This document shows positions 4,368-6,275 of a stretch of 6,275 bases of DNA, piece by piece. The stretch lies in the NCBI GenBank assembly GCA_023700825.1, contig JAMPYE010000272.1:1-6275 (forward strand), in the 5' to 3' direction. Within the stretch, counting starts at the first letter, position 1. Every line of letters begins with the position of its first letter. The position numbers were made by a program, and so were the translations under genes. The DNA is from Thermoanaerobaculia bacterium (lineage in GTDB: Bacteria > Acidobacteriota > Thermoanaerobaculia > Gp7-AA8). The notes beneath the pieces are model-generated. The model saw only the letters and a program-made list of their open reading frames with translations, was not told the DNA's origin and ran no database searches.

Positions 4368-6116
4368 ATGTCGAACACGACAGTCCGCTACGAGCTCTCC
4401 TTTCCGCAACCGCACACCCACTACATCGAAGTCGACGCGATGATCCCGACCGGAGGCGCCGCGGAAGTCGCACTTTCGATGGCTGTCTGGACACCAGGTT
4501 CGTACCTCGTCCGCGAGTACGCGAAGTGCGTCGAATGCGTGACGGCTTCGACCGACGCGGGCCAATCGCTGCGCGTCGAGAAGACGCGGAAGAACCGGTG
4601 GAACGTCTCCACTGGCGGTTCGGCGTCGATTCGCCTTCGCTATCGCGTCTACGCGCGGACGATGGCGACGCAGGGAAACTGGGTGAGCGCAGAGTTCGCG
4701 ATGCTCAACGGCGCGCCGACCTTCCTCGCTCCCGTGGACCGCAGCGGCGCAACGTTCGAGATCGAGGTGAAGCCGCATCCGTCGTGGACGCGAGTCATAA
4801 GTCCGCTCGAGAGCGCCGGGACCCCGACCACGTTTCGCGCCTCGTCCTACGACGAGCTCGTCGACTCGCCGCTCTACTGCGGCAATGCCTCGGTCTACGA
4901 GTTCGAAACGGGCGGCGCGAAGCACCTTCTCGTGAACGAAGGCGAAGGTGGTCTCTGGGACGGAGCCAAGGCCGCGAACGACGTCGAGGCAATCGTTTCC
5001 GAGACGCAGAGAATGTGGGGCTGCGTCCCCTACTCGCGCTACGTCTTCTTCAACATGATCGTCGACGGCCGCGGCGGGCTCGAGCACCGCAACTCGTGCC
5101 TCCTCATGACCGGGCGCTTCAAGATGCGCAAGCGCAAGGAGTACGTCGACTGGCTCAGCCTCGTGAGCCACGAGTTCTTCCACACCTGGAACATCAAGCG
5201 CCTTCGCCCCGCCGTCCTCGGCCCGTTCGACTACGAGAACGAGGTCTACACGAGCGACCTCTGGATCGCCGAGGGCTGCACCAACTTCTACGAGGACGTG
5301 CTGCTCGTGCGCGCGGACCTCATCACGCGCGACGAGTTCTTCGACCGCCTCGGTGAGACCATCGAGTCGCTGCAGACGACGCCCGGCCGCCTCGTGCAGT
5401 CGGCGAGCGCCGCGTCGTTCAACGCCTGGATCTCGCTCTATCGACGCGACGAGAACACGCCGAACGTGGCGATCAGCTACTACGTCAAGGGAACCGTCAT
5501 CGCGTTCCTGCTCGACGCGGCGATCCGGGCCGCGACGAACGGCACGAAGAGCCTCGACGACGTGATGCTCGCCGCGTGGCAGCGCTTCTCCGGCGAGCGC
5601 GGCTTCGAGTCGCACGAATTCCGCGCGCTCGCTTCCGAGATCGCCGGCCGCGACCTCGCACCATTCTTCGCCCGTGCGGTCGATTCGACCGACGAGCTCG
5701 ACTACGGCGGCGCTCTCGGCTGGTACGGGCTGCGCTTCAAGTCCAAGAACGGCGACGCGAAGAAGGACGACGAGCCGAAGGGATGGCTCGGCGTCGTGAC
5801 GAGCGACAAGGCCGGCCGCCTCGTCGTCGACGAGGTCCGCCGCGACACGCCCGCGCACGCAGCCGGCGTCAACGCCGAGGACGAGATCATTGCAATCGAC
5901 GACTACCGCGTGACCGCGGCAGGCTGGGAGGAGCGCCTCTCGTACTACCCGCCCGGCAGTGCCGCCTCTCTCCTCGTGGCACGACGCGGGAAACTCGAGC
6001 GGCTTCCGGTCGTCTTCGGGCGGAAGCCCGACGCGCCGTGGCGGCTCGAGGTCTTGCCGGAGCCGACCGACGCGCAGCGCGCGCATCTCGACGGGCTGCT
6101 GGGAGCGGCGAAGTAG
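4368..6116 (+). CDS. M61-family (glycyl aminopeptidase-like) metallopeptidase with C-terminal PDZ domain
   Basis: A 582-residue protein of the usual M61 length. An N-terminal beta-rich domain (about 1-160) includes VWTPGSYLVREYA (40-52), typical of the family. The catalytic domain carries GRGGLEHRNS (from G234), in the position of the exopeptidase motif of related M1 enzymes. The zinc motif is H268-E-F-F-H272, followed by TWNIKRLRP, with E302 in LWIAEGCTNFYED as the likely third ligand. A PDZ domain occupies roughly 472-550, starting GWLGVV and containing GVNAEDEIIAID. The known prototype releases N-terminal Gly or Ala from peptides; the PDZ domain probably guides peptide binding. No signal peptide or membrane helix is present, so it is likely cytosolic. 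The ATG at 4368 matches the domain start; an upstream in-frame TTG at 4293 would only translate the repeats. It has no evident link to the peroxide cluster. Confidence 0.92.
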   Translation: MSNTTVRYELSFPQPHTHYIEVDAMIPTGGAAEVALSMAVWTPGSYLVREYAKCVECVTASTDAGQSLRVEKTRKNRWNVSTGGSASIRLRYRVYARTMATQGNWVSAEFAMLNGAPTFLAPVDRSGATFEIEVKPHPSWTRVISPLESAGTPTTFRASSYDELVDSPLYCGNASVYEFETGGAKHLLVNEGEGGLWDGAKAANDVEAIVSETQRMWGCVPYSRYVFFNMIVDGRGGLEHRNSCLLMTGRFKMRKRKEYVDWLSLVSHEFFHTWNIKRLRPAVLGPFDYENEVYTSDLWIAEGCTNFYEDVLLVRADLITRDEFFDRLGETIESLQTTPGRLVQSASAASFNAWISLYRRDENTPNVAISYYVKGTVIAFLLDAAIRAATNGTKSLDDVMLAAWQRFSGERGFESHEFRALASEIAGRDLAPFFARAVDSTDELDYGGALGWYGLRFKSKNGDAKKDDEPKGWLGVVTSDKAGRLVVDEVRRDTPAHAAGVNAEDEIIAIDDYRVTAAGWEERLSYYPPGSAASLLVARRGKLERLPVVFGRKPDAPWRLEVLPEPTDAQRAHLDGLLGAAK

Positions 6117-6132
6117 CGATTCCGGCCTCGCC

Positions 6133-6220
6133 TTCTTTCTTCATTCCTCGTTCCTCATTCGATATCCCTCATTTCGGTCTTCGCGACACTCGCTGAAGCC
6201 GAAATGTCGAATGACGAACG
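6133..6220. repeat. CTCATTC heptad array folding into a bulged hairpin after the M61 gene
   Basis: From 6133 the units TTCTTTC, TTCATTC, CTCGTTC, CTCATTC, GATATCC and CTCATTT stay in 7-bp register. Opposite them, 6200-6220 holds CGAAATG, TCGAATG and ACGAACG. A strong central hairpin spans 6170-6206: CATTTCGG with CCGAAATG, CTTC with GAAG and GCGA with TCGC around a CAC loop, with two single-T bulges. Outside it CATTCGA (6156-6162) pairs with TCGAATG (6207-6213), leaving exactly one unpaired heptad (6163-6169), and CGTTC (6149-6153) pairs with GAACG (6216-6220). It starts 16 bases after the M61 stop, so it may also end transcription. The remainder to 6275 shows no gene. Confidence 0.75.
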
Positions 6221-6275
6221 CGGCATCACCGGCGGCTGACCACCATCGCTGACCAAGGTTCCGACACGAGCACGC

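Noticed and set aside
4284..6086. A 600-codon open frame on the minus strand across the M61 gene
   Set aside because: It mirrors the M61 gene in a GC-rich sequence where G/C third positions suppress antisense stops. Its translation is Arg/Val/Glu-rich with no recognisable domain, whereas the + strand shows clear catalytic and PDZ motifs.
6235..6255. Direct repeat GCTGACCA at 6235 and 6248
   Set aside because: Eight bases twice at 13-bp spacing is too little to support an operator or an insertion-site duplication.

Overview
The window is a GC-rich bacterial segment with six genes, all on the + strand, packed with gaps of 4 to 264 bp. Codon third positions are strongly G/C. Acidobacteriota or a similar GC-rich soil/sediment lineage is a reasonable guess from the gene mix (M61 peptidase, lipoprotein cyclase, DUF3501 cluster) and the style of the intergenic repeats. 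Nothing in the sequence settles the taxonomy.

Positions 1-3086 form a peroxide-defence and electron-transfer cluster. It holds a PerR-type Fur-family regulator (62-514), a rubrerythrin without a rubredoxin domain (594-1016), a DUF3501 protein (1190-1798) and a two-ferredoxin-cluster, two-CCG-domain iron-sulfur protein of the HdrD/GlpC type (1803-3086). The regulator lies behind a promoter whose -10 and predicted start sit inside a 19-bp dyad, which suggests autoregulation and a nearly leaderless mRNA. The likely logic is that PerR senses peroxide, rubrerythrin reduces it, and the DUF3501/Fe-S pair supplies electrons in place of the missing rubredoxin. That last step is inference.

Positions 3087-4367 hold a probable lipoprotein of the cyclase/kynurenine-formamidase family (3351-4166, TTG start). 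Its two spacers are rich in repeats and hairpins. Positions 4368-6116 encode a cytosolic-looking M61-family aminopeptidase with a C-terminal PDZ domain. The remaining 159 bp contain only another repeat hairpin.

The most unusual feature is in the spacers. Four of the five longer non-coding stretches (1017-1189, 3087-3350, 4167-4367, 6117-6275) carry short degenerate tandem arrays with a strict 7-bp period. The unit differs between loci (AATTGAG, GGCCAAA/CCTTTGG, CTCATTC), and the arrays are arranged as inverted pairs. Two of the pairs differ between their arms by exactly one heptad. One array abuts the putative M61 promoter, so unit number would change the -35/-10 spacing.
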